Assembly: GCA_900642245.1 (NCBI GenBank)
Contig: CAAAJI010000740.1
Location: 12,606-27,141 of the forward strand
Length of the DNA stretch: 14,536 nucleotides
From: Fragilaria radians
Lineage: Eukaryota; Bacillariophyta; Fragilariophyceae; Fragilariales; Fragilariaceae
Reading direction: 5' to 3'
Shown here: positions 1 to 7,967 of the stretch, one piece after another
Layout: each line of letters starts with the position of its first letter
How positions within the stretch are numbered: position 1 is the first letter of the stretch
The notes under the pieces: model-generated
What the model was told of the DNA's origin: nothing
Seen by the model: only the letters and a program-made list of their open reading frames with translations
Database searches by the model: none
Translations under genes and position numbers: made by a program

Positions 1-109
1 ACTGACCAGAGATGAAAGTGATGCCAAAATATCTTGAAAATGAGGAAGCTCATCATCGTAGAATTTTCTGAGATTAATGGCTCAATTACATTATAGCTAT
101 CCTGGTTGA

Positions 110-492
110 ACACCCATCAATCCAATTAAAGACTATATAGAGGGTAATGCTGATATTAGCAAAAAGATTTTAAGCCAAAACATCAAGAAAAATATGCAAG
201 CCTTAGTTTGGGGGCCCAAGTATACTAAGACTGAAGTCAGGTTTAAAGACAGATTGAAATCAAAGGAGATCTACATTACTTTTTCTTCTATGTTAACAGC
301 AATACCATTGAGGGTGAGGATATATCAATATTGTTCATGAATACATCGAATCACAGTAATGATGAAAGCATACAATTGGAGAGAATCAATACAAACTCAT
401 CAGGACATCACGAAATTTTGCAGGAAATTGGGCACTGGAAGCAATTTCAGAGAGGTAACTTAAGCTATGGGTTGGTACAAGCAGTACCATGG
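110..492 (+). pseudogene. possible decayed coding relic, unidentified
   Basis: Two overlapping forward frames stay open here: 110-337 (76 codons, closed by TGA at 338) and 247-492 (82 codons, closed by TGA at 493). The first contains a run reading ALVWGPKYTKTEVRFKDRL and the second a run reading GEDISILFMNTSNHSNDES. They could be one old reading frame interrupted by a shift near 250-290. Neither frame has a convincing start, and the stretch is not recognisable as any family I know. The neighbouring MULE and retroelement make a transposon relic the likeliest source. Chance open frames in AT-rich DNA remain quite possible. Confidence 0.2.
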
Positions 493-847
493 TGATATGT
501 AACTTTCATATAGTATGAACGCATGAGAAAAGGACAAAATGAAGGCTTTGTTAGAGGAAAACTACCGAAAAGTATACCTTTTTGTCCACAGTGATGATTG
601 TTTTCCTGCACGATAAGTTATAGCGGCGTTTGAGATCTCTGAGGCATTTGCCAAGATTAACTCTTCACGTTAACTTTACCAAATTTCATTTTTAAGTTTT
701 CAGGTAGTATCTTCAATACAGACCACGACTAAAAATTACAATAAGTCATGTAAAAACGTACATGTGGTGTTAGGACGATCCGTGATGAAAAAAGCTTCAA
801 CGACCATAAACTTAAAATAAAATGAAAATTGTTGCTACTCTTGCTGT
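493..847. other. AT-rich stretch without a recognised gene
   Basis: No open frame of useful length, RNA gene or repeat family is recognised. The last 25 bases matter because they flank the MULE insertion: they contain aaaattgtt (825-833) and tgctgt (842-847), which are mirrored on the far side of the element at 3668-3676 and 3660-3665. Confidence 0.5.
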
Positions 848-856
848 TTGAGTCAC
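848..856. repeat. left target-site duplication of the MULE
   Basis: The nonamer ttgagtcac lies directly outside the left terminal inverted repeat. It matches tcgagtcac at 3653-3661 in 8 of 9 positions, in direct orientation and flush with both inverted repeats. Nine bases is a typical duplication length for Mutator-like elements. The only mismatch is TG here against CG on the right. Confidence 0.75.
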
Positions 857-892
857 CAGACCTGGTTGTTTTCTCCGCGGAGAAAATCTCCG
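857..892. repeat. left terminal inverted repeat of the MULE
   Basis: These 36 bases pair with the reverse complement of 3617-3652 with 5 mismatches and no gaps: positions 1, 4 and 7 from the outer end, plus an adjacent aa/tt pair further in. The core ttttctccgcggagaaaa at 869-886 is a perfect 18-bp palindrome on its own. The hexamer CGGAGA or its complement occurs three times, at 872, 878 and 887. Such repeated motifs at the end of an element are likely transposase binding sites, though that role is inferred. Confidence 0.85.
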
Positions 893-998
893 ATCTTTGG
901 CGATCTCCCATCTTTGGCGACAGCCATACATTTGTAGTATTTGGTCACAAAATTTGGTCTCGCCAAGTTTCCTTTTTTGCTACGTTTTCTTGCCAAAC

Positions 999-1676
999 AT
1001 GTTGTTGTCTAAAGATAGTCCTTCTCCAGCATGCTCATCCTCTGATGAGGATTTTGAAGTGGATGCCATTATTGCTGCAATTGACTTAGAGGCAATAGGA
1101 TCTCAATTCTCCATCCCATCGGTCTCTTTGCAACAGGAATTGGCAACACCTTTAAAGCCATTGGAATTAAACCTTGCGGCACCTATGACAGCATTAAATC
1201 CTGACTTAGAGTTTCATGCCTTGGAAAGTATTGAAGAATATGTTCAAATGTTGGCCACATCTCAAGGCTTCAAATTGCACATTACAAGGCACAAAAATAA
1301 AAGTAGTGGCAAGTATTATCGTGGGAAAGTTGATTGCTGCTACAAAGAACCAAACTGCCCCAAGAAAAATAAGCATACCTGTACATTTTCGGCAACATTT
1401 TGTAGGTTTGGAACCAAGTTTAAATTTACCAAATTCACCCTGGAACATAATCATGCCCTAATATCGAATAATGCTGGTGCCATCATTGGGCCTGGAGGCT
1501 TGGTGATGAAAACAAATGCAGCAGAAATTACTGCAGAATAACGCAATTTAATCAACGACTATTGTACCAACGTTGACATGTACAACCTTAAATTACTGTT
1601 GAAAACAAATTTCAAAGGGAGTGATTATTCAAATGAGTTGCTTCATAATGTTGTTCAACGTGAGAAAGCCAAGAAA
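999..1676 (+). pseudogene. MULE transposase, N-terminal part with FAR1/WRKY-GCM1-like zinc finger
   Basis: The first ATG of the frame is at 999 and opens a 180-residue product ending at TAA 1539. The first 85 residues are acidic and Ser/Pro rich with no recognised domain. Residues of about 85-155 form a FAR1-like DNA-binding domain: a conserved SGKYYRGKVDCC start, further Cys in NCPKKNKHTC, an aromatic FSATFCRFGTKFKFTKF strand and the closing EHNH that supplies the His ligands. In MULEs this domain binds the terminal repeats. Past the TAA the same frame continues sensibly (NELLHNVVQREKAKKKAG) to about 1676, so the stop is a disabling mutation and not the natural end. The frame then shifts by one into the catalytic domain. 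Confidence 0.75.
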
Positions 1677-2345
1677 AAAGCAGGCCAACCCCTTACAAGA
1701 TTTATTGGATTTTGGTGAGGATATAAAGAAGAATGTATGAATTTTTGAAGTAGGTGTGGATGGTGATTGGCGCATTGACCGAATTGTTATACAGACAGAG
1801 TTGCAAAAATCATACGCCATCTTATATGGAGATTTTTTTATTGTTGATGGTACTCATGGTGCAAATATTCATGGTATGACACTATTATTGCCATGCACTA
1901 CTGATTGTATGGGCAAGACCAAAATTGTTGGTGTGATTCTTTGCCACAATGAATTGCATGAGGTTGGTCTCAAAATGTTGGAACTGGGAAAAGAAGGCTC
2001 AATTATGATGAGCAATGGTGCAGCAGCATTTGCATTGGTTGCAGATGAAATGCGTATAACTCAATTGCTATGTAGCTATCATTTCTCCCTAGATCTGTTT
2101 TCATCCACAATACAAATGGATGTGATACTCCGTGACAGTTACTTAACACAGAACAATGCATTACTCTACAATGCCATGCCAATTGCAGCATTTGAAGAAA
2201 AATATCAAAATCTCCAAAGCTGCTTAGTTAATCATCCAAGAGCACAAAAGTTTGTTGAAACATAGTATGGATCAAAAGCAAAAGTAGCTTTTGCTTTTGT
2301 TCAGCATTTTTTACAGCGGGATGTCAATCCACACAGAGAGGCAAG
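1677..2345 (+). pseudogene. MULE transposase catalytic (DDE) domain, broken
   Basis: The frame starts within a run reading NPLQDLLDFGED and crosses TGA at 1738 and TAG at 2263. Typical MULE landmarks follow in order. FFIVDGTH carries the first catalytic Asp (codon 1846-1848). The second acidic box reads SIMMSNGAAAFALVAD, where Asn (codon 2014-2016) sits in the place of the catalytic Asp. The C-x2-H signature is LLCSYH. The third acid is probably the Glu of HREAS (codon 2338-2340), just before the next frameshift. The Asp-to-Asn change alone should abolish strand cleavage and transfer. Assignment to the MULE family is firm; the exact third acid is assigned by position only. Confidence 0.85.
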
Positions 2346-2795
2346 TCTATGTATTCTCTCCTTAAACATAATGGTTCAAAAATACGAAAAAATATGTTGA
2401 GGACCATGAATCTATGCCAATTAGTTGATGCAATTGATGAAATCATCAATCATCAATATACAGAAGATATTGAAATCATATAGCAGTGTGTTGCAACAGG
2501 GACAAAGATTACAAAGTTTGTAAAGAAACATTTAGAAGCAGAGAAGCTACAAATGGATCAATTCAAGGTTAAAACAGTGAATGATATTGAATTTGTAGCG
2601 AGTGGCCTATATGGACATAGTATTATTGAACAAAAGGTGACTATGAAAGAAGAAAATATGCAAGAATGTACTTGTGAATCATTCAAAAATATGAAATTAC
2701 CTTGGCAACACATTGCTGCTTCTGTATTCCATTACAACTTGAATACTTTGTTGGATAAGATTCAGTTTATGGATCCAAAATCTATACCATCTTGA
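2346..2795 (+). pseudogene. MULE transposase, post-catalytic region with degenerate SWIM finger
   Basis: After a frameshift near 2343 the sequence continues in another frame with SLLKHNGSK and LVDAIDEIINHQYTEDIE, the helical region that follows the catalytic Glu in MULEs. The frame meets TAG at 2481 and runs to TGA at 2793. The SWIM zinc finger is at 2667-2711 and reads CTCESFKNMKLPWQH. The usual pattern is CxC...CxH; here Trp (TGG, 2703-2705) stands where the third ligand Cys should be, so zinc binding is probably lost. Reading through TGA 2793 gives continuous sequence, so that stop is also likely secondary. Confidence 0.7.
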
Positions 2796-3385
2796 TGGAA
2801 CCTTTTGTGCAATCCTTTGTATTGCATGACTAAAAAACCTAATCTTGAACATTCTTCAATTGAACAGTTATGTTGCCAAAAGACAAATATCATGGATGAT
2901 CTACAAAAAATCAAATATCCAAATAAATCTAGTGTTTGTCATTCAAAATTGTCAGAAATTTGCTATCCTGTGATCCAGGAAGGCAAAAAAAGTGAATATT
3001 CAAATAAAGTTGTCATGGCATACTTGACAAAATGCGTGAATGGAATAACTCAATTCTTAAAATCTGATGGCACTGGAGACTGCATGGATTTTATATCAAA
3101 TGTGCCTAGTACACGCTGTGTAGCTCCAAAAAATGATAAGAACACTTCAATTGTAAACCACGGAAATTGTCGTGTCCTGTCAAATACAATACAAACTTAA
3201 AGAAAGTCCGCTACAGAATGTTCAGCAAGTCAATTTTATCAAGACATTTGTGCTTTGACCATCGCGAGTACTCAAAGAAGTGCCCTCAGCAGTCTAATCC
3301 CAACCACAAAAAAAACCTCAAAGAGGCTGAAGCTACTAAAAAACATTCTGGAACTTTGAGCCAATCTGCTATGAGCCAACTATAA
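2796..3385 (+). pseudogene. MULE transposase C-terminal tail
   Basis: The frame used by the SWIM region stays open from the TGA at 2793 to 3200. The sequence then makes better sense in a second frame, 3167-3385, which ends at TAA. This second segment is very basic (KKVRYRMF, NPNHKKNLKEAEATKK) and contains RHLCFDHREYSKKCP, which resembles a damaged CCHC knuckle of the sort many MULE transposases carry at the C-terminus. A frameshift near 3160 is therefore proposed. The first segment (2805-3160) has no recognised domain. The TAA at 3383-3385 is probably the original end of the gene. Confidence 0.5.
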
Positions 3386-3616
3386 AAAATAATTCATTTT
3401 TATTTTCAATTCAATTCCTTTTTTCAACTCTTGTGCCAATATTTCTATTTTCGGAGCTAGTTTGAGCTAATTTGAAAAAATCTAAATAATCCGAAATTTC
3501 ATACTCAGGTTTAATAAAAAAGATTACGTACTCTGAATGACTAAGGTCCTCGTAGGCAGGCGGAGAATTATTCCTCGGAGACGGTTCTCCGTCAGCGTAA
3601 ATGAATATTTCAATGG
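3386..3616. other. right subterminal region of the MULE with clustered CGGAGA motifs
   Basis: No coding sequence is seen. Bases 3386-3540 are AT-rich. From 3561 the hexamer CGGAGA recurs: forward at 3561 and 3576, reverse at 3586. The 3576-3591 pair forms a small inverted repeat with a 4-base loop. Three further copies lie in the adjacent terminal repeat (3617, 3626, 3632). The left end has only the three copies inside its repeat, so the ends are asymmetric. Confidence 0.55.
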
Positions 3617-3652
3617 CGGAGAAATTCTCCGCGGAGAAAACAACCGGGCCTT
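3617..3652. repeat. right terminal inverted repeat of the MULE
   Basis: This is the reverse complement of 857-892 at 31 of 36 positions, without gaps. It contains the 14-bp palindrome ttctccgcggagaa (3625-3638) and ends flush against the right copy of the target-site duplication. Confidence 0.85.
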
Positions 3653-3661
3653 TCGAGTCAC
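3653..3661. repeat. right target-site duplication of the MULE
   Basis: The nonamer tcgagtcac directly follows the right inverted repeat and repeats ttgagtcac of 848-856 with one C/T difference. It fixes the right border of the element. Confidence 0.75.
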
Positions 3662-4234
3662 AGCAGAAACAATTTTAACTCCAGGAGCAAGGGCTTTAGA
3701 GGATATAGCCATACCAACTGTGGTCTCATGCCCTGATCCCGTACCTGTTGAAGGATCATCTTGCAACTTGCCATTCATTTGTGAATTTAATATTTTCTGC
3801 TGCCCCGAAGACGATACAATATGTGTACCAGAAACGTCTTGCACTTGTGATGAAATGACATCAACGGTTTTGTGCTACGAAAAAACATATGAAATTTCCT
3901 GCCCTTTGCTATGTCCTATGACCCCTCCAGAAACAAACCAGAAACAAATGATGCTTGTTTCCTTGAAAATCACTTTTTTGTAACTATCGGGACACCAAAG
4001 ACAACACCAGCAAGTAAAGACCAATTATCCAGAATTACCCACTGGTTTCAAGTCACACCACCACATGCATCACCAACAAGCAACAGACAGCGTATCCAGC
4101 ACACCCAACAATACTCATCACTATGAAACACGTATTTATTGACTAAAAGTAGTCAGTAATAACGTTTTACTTAGTGATACACAGTTATCTACCACCAAAA
4201 CCAACTCTGCTCCTAATTTGTCAAACAAACATAG
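3662..4234. other. region between the MULE and the retroelement endonuclease; probable retroelement 5' part
   Basis: No identified gene. On the + strand one frame is open to 3983 and is Cys-rich (for example SCTCDEMTSTVLCYE). A second frame with a true ATG at 3911 runs to 4126 and is Thr/Ser/Gln rich (71 residues). On the - strand a frame open from 3874 down to the MULE border reads as a Ser/Thr/Gly-rich disordered segment (DVSGTHIVSSSGQQK). None matches a family I know. Position suggests the 5' untranslated region or a first open reading frame of the retroelement. The 5' border of that element is not visible, so part of this could instead be the host site into which the MULE inserted. Confidence 0.35.
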
Positions 4235-4943
4235 CCAAGACAAATACAAGTCAACAACATTGCAGGTTTAGGGATCTCAACTGGGAAGATGGATTCCATT
4301 CTTCAGTGGCTAACCAACAAAAAAGTTGACATATTACTTGGGCAAGAGGCAAACGTTTCCTTTCAACCTCCAAAGATTCAGTCTTACTTTAGAGGGCAAC
4401 AGTGCTCACATATCCACACAACGTCTTCTGAAACAGAATGGGTATACCAGCAACCACATAAACCAGGAGGTACATTCTGCCTATCAACTCAACAAATCAG
4501 GTCAAGAGTCACCAGAAGAATCCATGACCAAGCAGGCAGATGGTCTGGCACAGTTCAAAAGCGGAGTGAAGATAGCCACAATCTCCATCTACCAAGTTCG
4601 CATTACAGTTGCAAAAGGAATAACATCAGTTCATTCTCAGCAAAACGCATGGCTATGGAAACATGGAAGAACAGAAGACCCAAGGAAGGCACTCCACACA
4701 GACATCAAAGAAACCCAACAGAAACTACAGAAAGAAAATGTACTGATCATTATCAGGGGCAACTTCAACAACAATGACAAATCAAAAGATCTCCACCATG
4801 TGCTGTCAATAGAACTTGGACTTCAAGATGCCAGGGGCTCACAAACTTCTCCAAGCACATACATTAGAGGAACTGAGTGCATGGACTACATGTATTTATC
4901 CCATGACTTACTCCAGATCACAGACCCATACATCTGCAACTAA
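4235..4943 (+). pseudogene. retroelement APE-like endonuclease (EEP superfamily), N-terminal and central part
   Basis: Frame 4235 onward reads IAGLGISTGKMDSILQW then KVDILLGQEANV, the first EEP box with its metal-binding Glu. It continues with KPGGTF and DQAGRWS, standard for this lineage. Near 4560-4575 the homology moves to another frame that gives KIATISIYQVR, the QQNAWLWKHG region, PRKALH and then VLIIIRGNFNNN. The last box is normally GDFN; Asn (codon 4761-4763) replaces the catalytic Asp. YIRGTECMDYMYLSHDLL follows, with the MDY standing for the usual IDY. The frame closes at TAA 4941. The enzyme nicks target DNA to prime reverse transcription; this copy would not be catalytic. Confidence 0.8.
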
Positions 4944-5010
4944 ATGTGAAAACACTTAGCCACACAAGCCTTCGCAGGAAGAAGATAAACTCCAACAACC
5001 CAAAGAACAT
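4878..5010 (+). repeat. 133-bp tandem duplication, unit 1
   Basis: Unit 1 is followed directly by unit 2 (5011-5143). The copies differ at only three positions, all transitions. The unit encodes the DHRP box (the SDH motif) of the endonuclease, so this box is present twice. Because 133 is not a multiple of three, the duplication shifts the reading frame: LTPDHRPIHLQLNVKTL lies in one frame here (from 4907) and in another in unit 2 (from 5040). Confidence 0.95.
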
Positions 5011-5143
5011 TGCATGGGCTACGTGTATTTATCCCATGACTTACTCCAGATCACAGACCCATACATCTGCAACTAAATGTGAAAACACTTAGCCACACAA
5101 GCCTTTGCAGGAAGAAGATAAACTCCAACAACCCAAAGAACAT
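5011..5143 (+). repeat. 133-bp tandem duplication, unit 2
   Basis: This is the second copy of 4878-5010. Relative to unit 1 it has G for A at two positions near its start (tgcatgggctacg against tgcatggactaca) and T for C in ctttgcagg. The DHRP box of this copy is the one in frame with the downstream linker and reverse transcriptase. Confidence 0.95.
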
Positions 5144-5480
5144 CAAGACCTAAGTAACCAAAATATTTAAGATATACAAGCATCACCAGATACAAGACAA
5201 AATGGAAAAACTAATCTCAAACCTGGCAACTCCCAACAAATCAAACATTCAGACAGAACATCTGATAAAACGAATGAACCAAATCAATAAAGAGTTAACT
5301 CGTATCAGTCTTCAAGCCGAAAGATCAATCAAACCCCGCCCCACAGTTTATTTCTCCCCAACAATCAACAAACTCAGAGAAGCACTGTATGAGAAAACTC
5401 ATCATTCAATCAAAGAAAGGATCATCTTCCCTAGCCAAGTATAAAAAAAGCACATTGCCTCACTACGATAGGCAGTCCAA
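5040..5480 (+). pseudogene. retroelement endonuclease C-terminus and linker to the reverse transcriptase
   Basis: One frame runs from LTPDHRPIHLQLN (endonuclease SDH-type box, Asp and His kept) through INSNNPKNI and then a helical, charged linker (LIKRMNQINKELTRISLQ, then a TVYFSP box and INKLREALYEKTHHS). Stops interrupt it at TAA 5151, TAA 5442 and TAG 5469, and sensible sequence resumes after each. An ATG at 5202 opens an 80-codon segment, but it is an internal piece of the polyprotein and not a separate gene. The linker has no enzymatic motif. Confidence 0.65.
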
Positions 5481-6221
5481 ATGCAACATGCCATCAGGCA
5501 TTGTGAAGAAATAACCAAACTAAACAACATGGCCCAGAACAGCACAGAAACAGCAAAACGTTGGGTTAAACAATGTCCATTGCAACTAACAATCAACAAG
5601 CTGAAACGCATCTACAACAAGTTAAGCTACATCACTGGTAAAAGAGTTGACAAAACACCTTTAACAGTACAAGCCCAAGTCAACGGCCAAACAGAACTCC
5701 TGCAAGATCCGGATGAAATTGCACATGCAATTCAGTCTCATAACAGGAAACACTTTTCCCAGGCTCAAGGAGGGTTCTTCAATCAGGACACAATGCACAA
5801 CTTAGATGACACAGCCAAGATCATGATCAACCCTCAGTTAATTCAATCACAAGAGCTCAATTTAGTTTCTATCATGCAGGAAATGACACCAGACGCAATG
5901 TCAAGCGATATCAGCCTTCAAGACTGGGAAACAAAGGTCAGGATATGGAGAGAGAGAACTAGAACCTCTCCCTTTGGAGTGCATCTTGGTCACTACAAAT
6001 CTCTATTGAAACCAGTCATGGAAGGGGACAACAAAATCATGGAAGTGAACTTGACCATCTTGGAAATGCAAAGCATTATGAATCAAACCCAACTAGCAAT
6101 CATAAATCTGGCAACCAAATTAGGTGTACCCCTCCAGCGCTGGCAAAAAGTCATCTACATTGCCTTTCCCAAACAACCTGGAGTACTGAATATCAACAAG
6201 TTCTACAACATACACATCTAA
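5481..6221 (+). pseudogene. retroelement reverse transcriptase, N-terminal part
   Basis: This is 246 codons in one frame, opening at ATG 5481. Recognisable pieces are VNGQTELLQDPDEIAHAIQ followed by NRKHFSQAQGG, then WRERTRTSPFGVHLGHYK (5961-5999 for its core), LATKLGVPLQRWQ and AFPKQPGVLNINKF. They correspond to the amino-terminal extension and the first finger motifs, ending in the region normally read as K.pG...i.k.R.I.L.E. TAA 6219-6221 replaces a residue of that block, and the frame continues with KCDLN, so the stop is secondary. Confidence 0.8.
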
Positions 6222-6662
6222 AAATGTGACCTCAATGTAATGCGCAGCATTAAGTGGAAGGAAGACCTGTCAAAACTCGAAGAAGGTAACTCAATAATAT
6301 GCCATCAGTATGGCAGCAGGAGAGCACTGTCATCATGGGACCCAGTACAAATGGAAATCCTTCAATTGGACAACTCTAGAATCACACGCAGAGACTACGG
6401 CCAAATCAGCTATGAAGCCAGAGCGTGCTACAACAGAATTCTTCCAAGCCTAGCCGCAATGGCAAATCAAGCTCATGGACTGCCAGACTCCATTGTTAAA
6501 CTGCACTTCAAATTACTGCAAAACATGGTGTATGAAATTCAGATAGAAGGAACTCAACCAGTACAATTCAAGAATGAACACATACAGTGTTTGGAACAGG
6601 GTAAGGAAGCCGAAATAGCCCAACCATATGGACCTTTATATCCAATATTCTTCTCAAGTTGA
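6222..6662 (+). pseudogene. retroelement reverse transcriptase, fingers and palm with altered motif A
   Basis: Same frame as the preceding segment. It carries CDLN, HQYGSRRALSSWDPVQMEI, LDNSRITRRDYGQ and then motif A as SYEARACYNRILPSLA. In this lineage motif A usually reads DAKACYDRI; here Glu stands at the first metal-binding Asp and Asn at the second. The following GLPDSIVKLHFKLLQNMVY is intact. The motif B region EQGKEAEIAQPYG is a worn form of the Gly-Gln-Gly loop. The frame ends at TGA 6660-6662, and homology continues in another frame. DNA synthesis by this copy is not expected. Confidence 0.8.
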
Positions 6663-6790
6663 TGGATCAATAAGCAATTGAAGCCCACTACCATACCTAC
6701 AATGCAGAAGAAGTAGTAGTGAAGACAACCGCATTTGTTGACGACGTCAACACTCACCACACACAAGCATGCAAGAGATGAGCTTAGACA
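6650..6790 (+). pseudogene. retroelement reverse transcriptase motif C (FVDD)
   Basis: After a frameshift close to 6650, the frame reads LKLMDQ, a TAA, AIEAHYHTYNAEEVVVKT and TAFVDDVNTHHTQ. FVDD at 6734-6745 is the reverse transcriptase motif C with both catalytic Asp codons (GAC GAC) kept. The frame closes soon after at a TGA within 6778-6781. This short piece is the most diagnostic polymerase motif in the element. Confidence 0.75.
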
Positions 6791-6799
6791 AAGTGAAGA

Positions 6800-7419
6800 C
6801 ACAAGATTATAAATAATGGGAAAGCATCCTCAGGAGCATTGGAAGGAACCCTAGCCCCAGAAAACTGCAATTTTTACAAACTTCGCTCCAACCGGCAAAC
6901 CAGTCATAGCAGACAACTTCTGAGGCAACGTTGATAATCATGTGGATTCAATTCAATAGTATAAATCATTAAGCTACATGATGTTGCCCACCTTTGGACC
7001 AAAATACCAACTACAACACTGGAGAATGCTCCACAACCCTCCAATGACAAGTTCCGAAGTCGAGATCCTCTACAAAAACACATACATTACAACAATGAGT
7101 TACATTATGCCGTTCACATGCAACAAGAACGATCACATTCACAAAGTTGCATCCAAGCCAATCTCACTAATTTTAAAGAAGTCTCAACAACATCACGAGA
7201 CGTAGTATACGACCCAGCTTAACTAGGAGGACTGGGATGGTATAACCTTGAACTTGAAACCAGAATAAGCCAACTAGAACAACTAATTCACGCTCTCAAC
7301 AACAAAAACTAACTAGGTCTACTCATTCACGCAACAATTAAAAACTGGTGTTGGCACATTGGTTTCTCCCCATTCAATAACAGTCATTTTAAAACTGGCT
7401 CCAATGCATCTCAGAATAT
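6800..7419 (+). pseudogene. retroelement reverse transcriptase thumb and start of connection region
   Basis: No single frame spans this part, but lineage landmarks can be followed. GTLAPENCNFYKL and, in a second frame, NFAPTGKPVIADNF overlap at 6845-6920, showing a frameshift there. An open piece at 6978-7205 contains LPTFGPKYQLQHW, the SSEVEILYKNTY helix and TTMSYIMPFT. Around 7203-7370 one frame reads VVYDPA, a TAA, LGGLGWYNLELETRISQLEQLI, then LGLLIHATIKNW. These correspond to the LGGLG...L..eqg region that follows the palm in related elements. Several stops confirm decay. Confidence 0.6.
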
Positions 7420-7929
7420 GTGCACTCACACAACATTCACCTAGAATGCATAATCAAAGGCAAGAAGCTAGCAAGGAAAGGCAATGTGTATATCATGGAA
7501 CAAGCATACAAGCTCAACCTTTCGGTCGTGGAGATCCGATACATCAACTACTGCCAGTTATACCTAGACGTGATATCACTTGCCAACATATCTGACAAAC
7601 AAGGCTCTTACATCATTGCCGAAGCGTGGGTTAGACTAAAAGCCCACAGGCGTTTGGTTGGAAATAGAGTAAGAAGCATTCAGCAACTACCATCTTCCTC
7701 ATCCTGGACAGCCTGTAAAAGAGTACTACAGTCTTTCACCTGTTTGAACCAACGTTGCCTTAAAACACAGCTGGGAGAGTGGATTGTGGATGCAAGAGAG
7801 ATCAGAGCTAACTTTAAGACCTATCGCACACAAGACGTAGTGGGACAAACATATCAATTCATATTATACATCAAGAAGTTATCAACCGGAAAGATTCTAC
7901 AACAACAACATCTCCACACTCCATTCTGA
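7420..7929 (+). pseudogene. retroelement connection region before RNase H
   Basis: This is one uninterrupted frame of 169 codons, the longest intact piece after the reverse transcriptase. It includes NVYIMEQAYKLNLSVVEIRY, INYCQLYLDVISLANISD (the conserved N.cRlYL....SDI box) and GEWIVDAR. No catalytic residues are expected. The ATG at its start falls inside the polyprotein, so it is not an independent gene. It closes at TGA 7927, about 40 bases before the RNase H domain. Confidence 0.65.
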
Positions 7930-7967
7930 AGACAAACTACCATTTCTCAGTACAACACGATCACCTT

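Larger units (their letters stand above)
857..3652 (+). mobile_element. Mutator-like (MULE) DNA transposon, complete ends, inactive
   Basis: The element is 2,796 bp long. It is bounded by 36-bp terminal inverted repeats (857-892 and 3617-3652, 31 of 36 positions equal) and a 9-bp target-site duplication. Inside, reading rightwards, lie remnants of one transposase: FAR1-like zinc finger, MULE DDE catalytic domain, SWIM zinc finger and a lysine-rich tail with Cys/His residues. This domain order is that of MuDR/FAR1-type transposases. The reading frame changes at least three times (near 1680, 2343 and 3160) and carries in-frame stops at 1539, 1738, 2263, 2481 and 2793, so the copy cannot make a transposase. 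The intact ends mean it could in principle still have been moved in trans by a relative, which is inference. Confidence 0.88.

Noticed and set aside
1206..1454. Minus-strand 82-codon frame
   Set aside because: It is antisense to the FAR1-like finger of the MULE; only the sense frame has conserved ligands.
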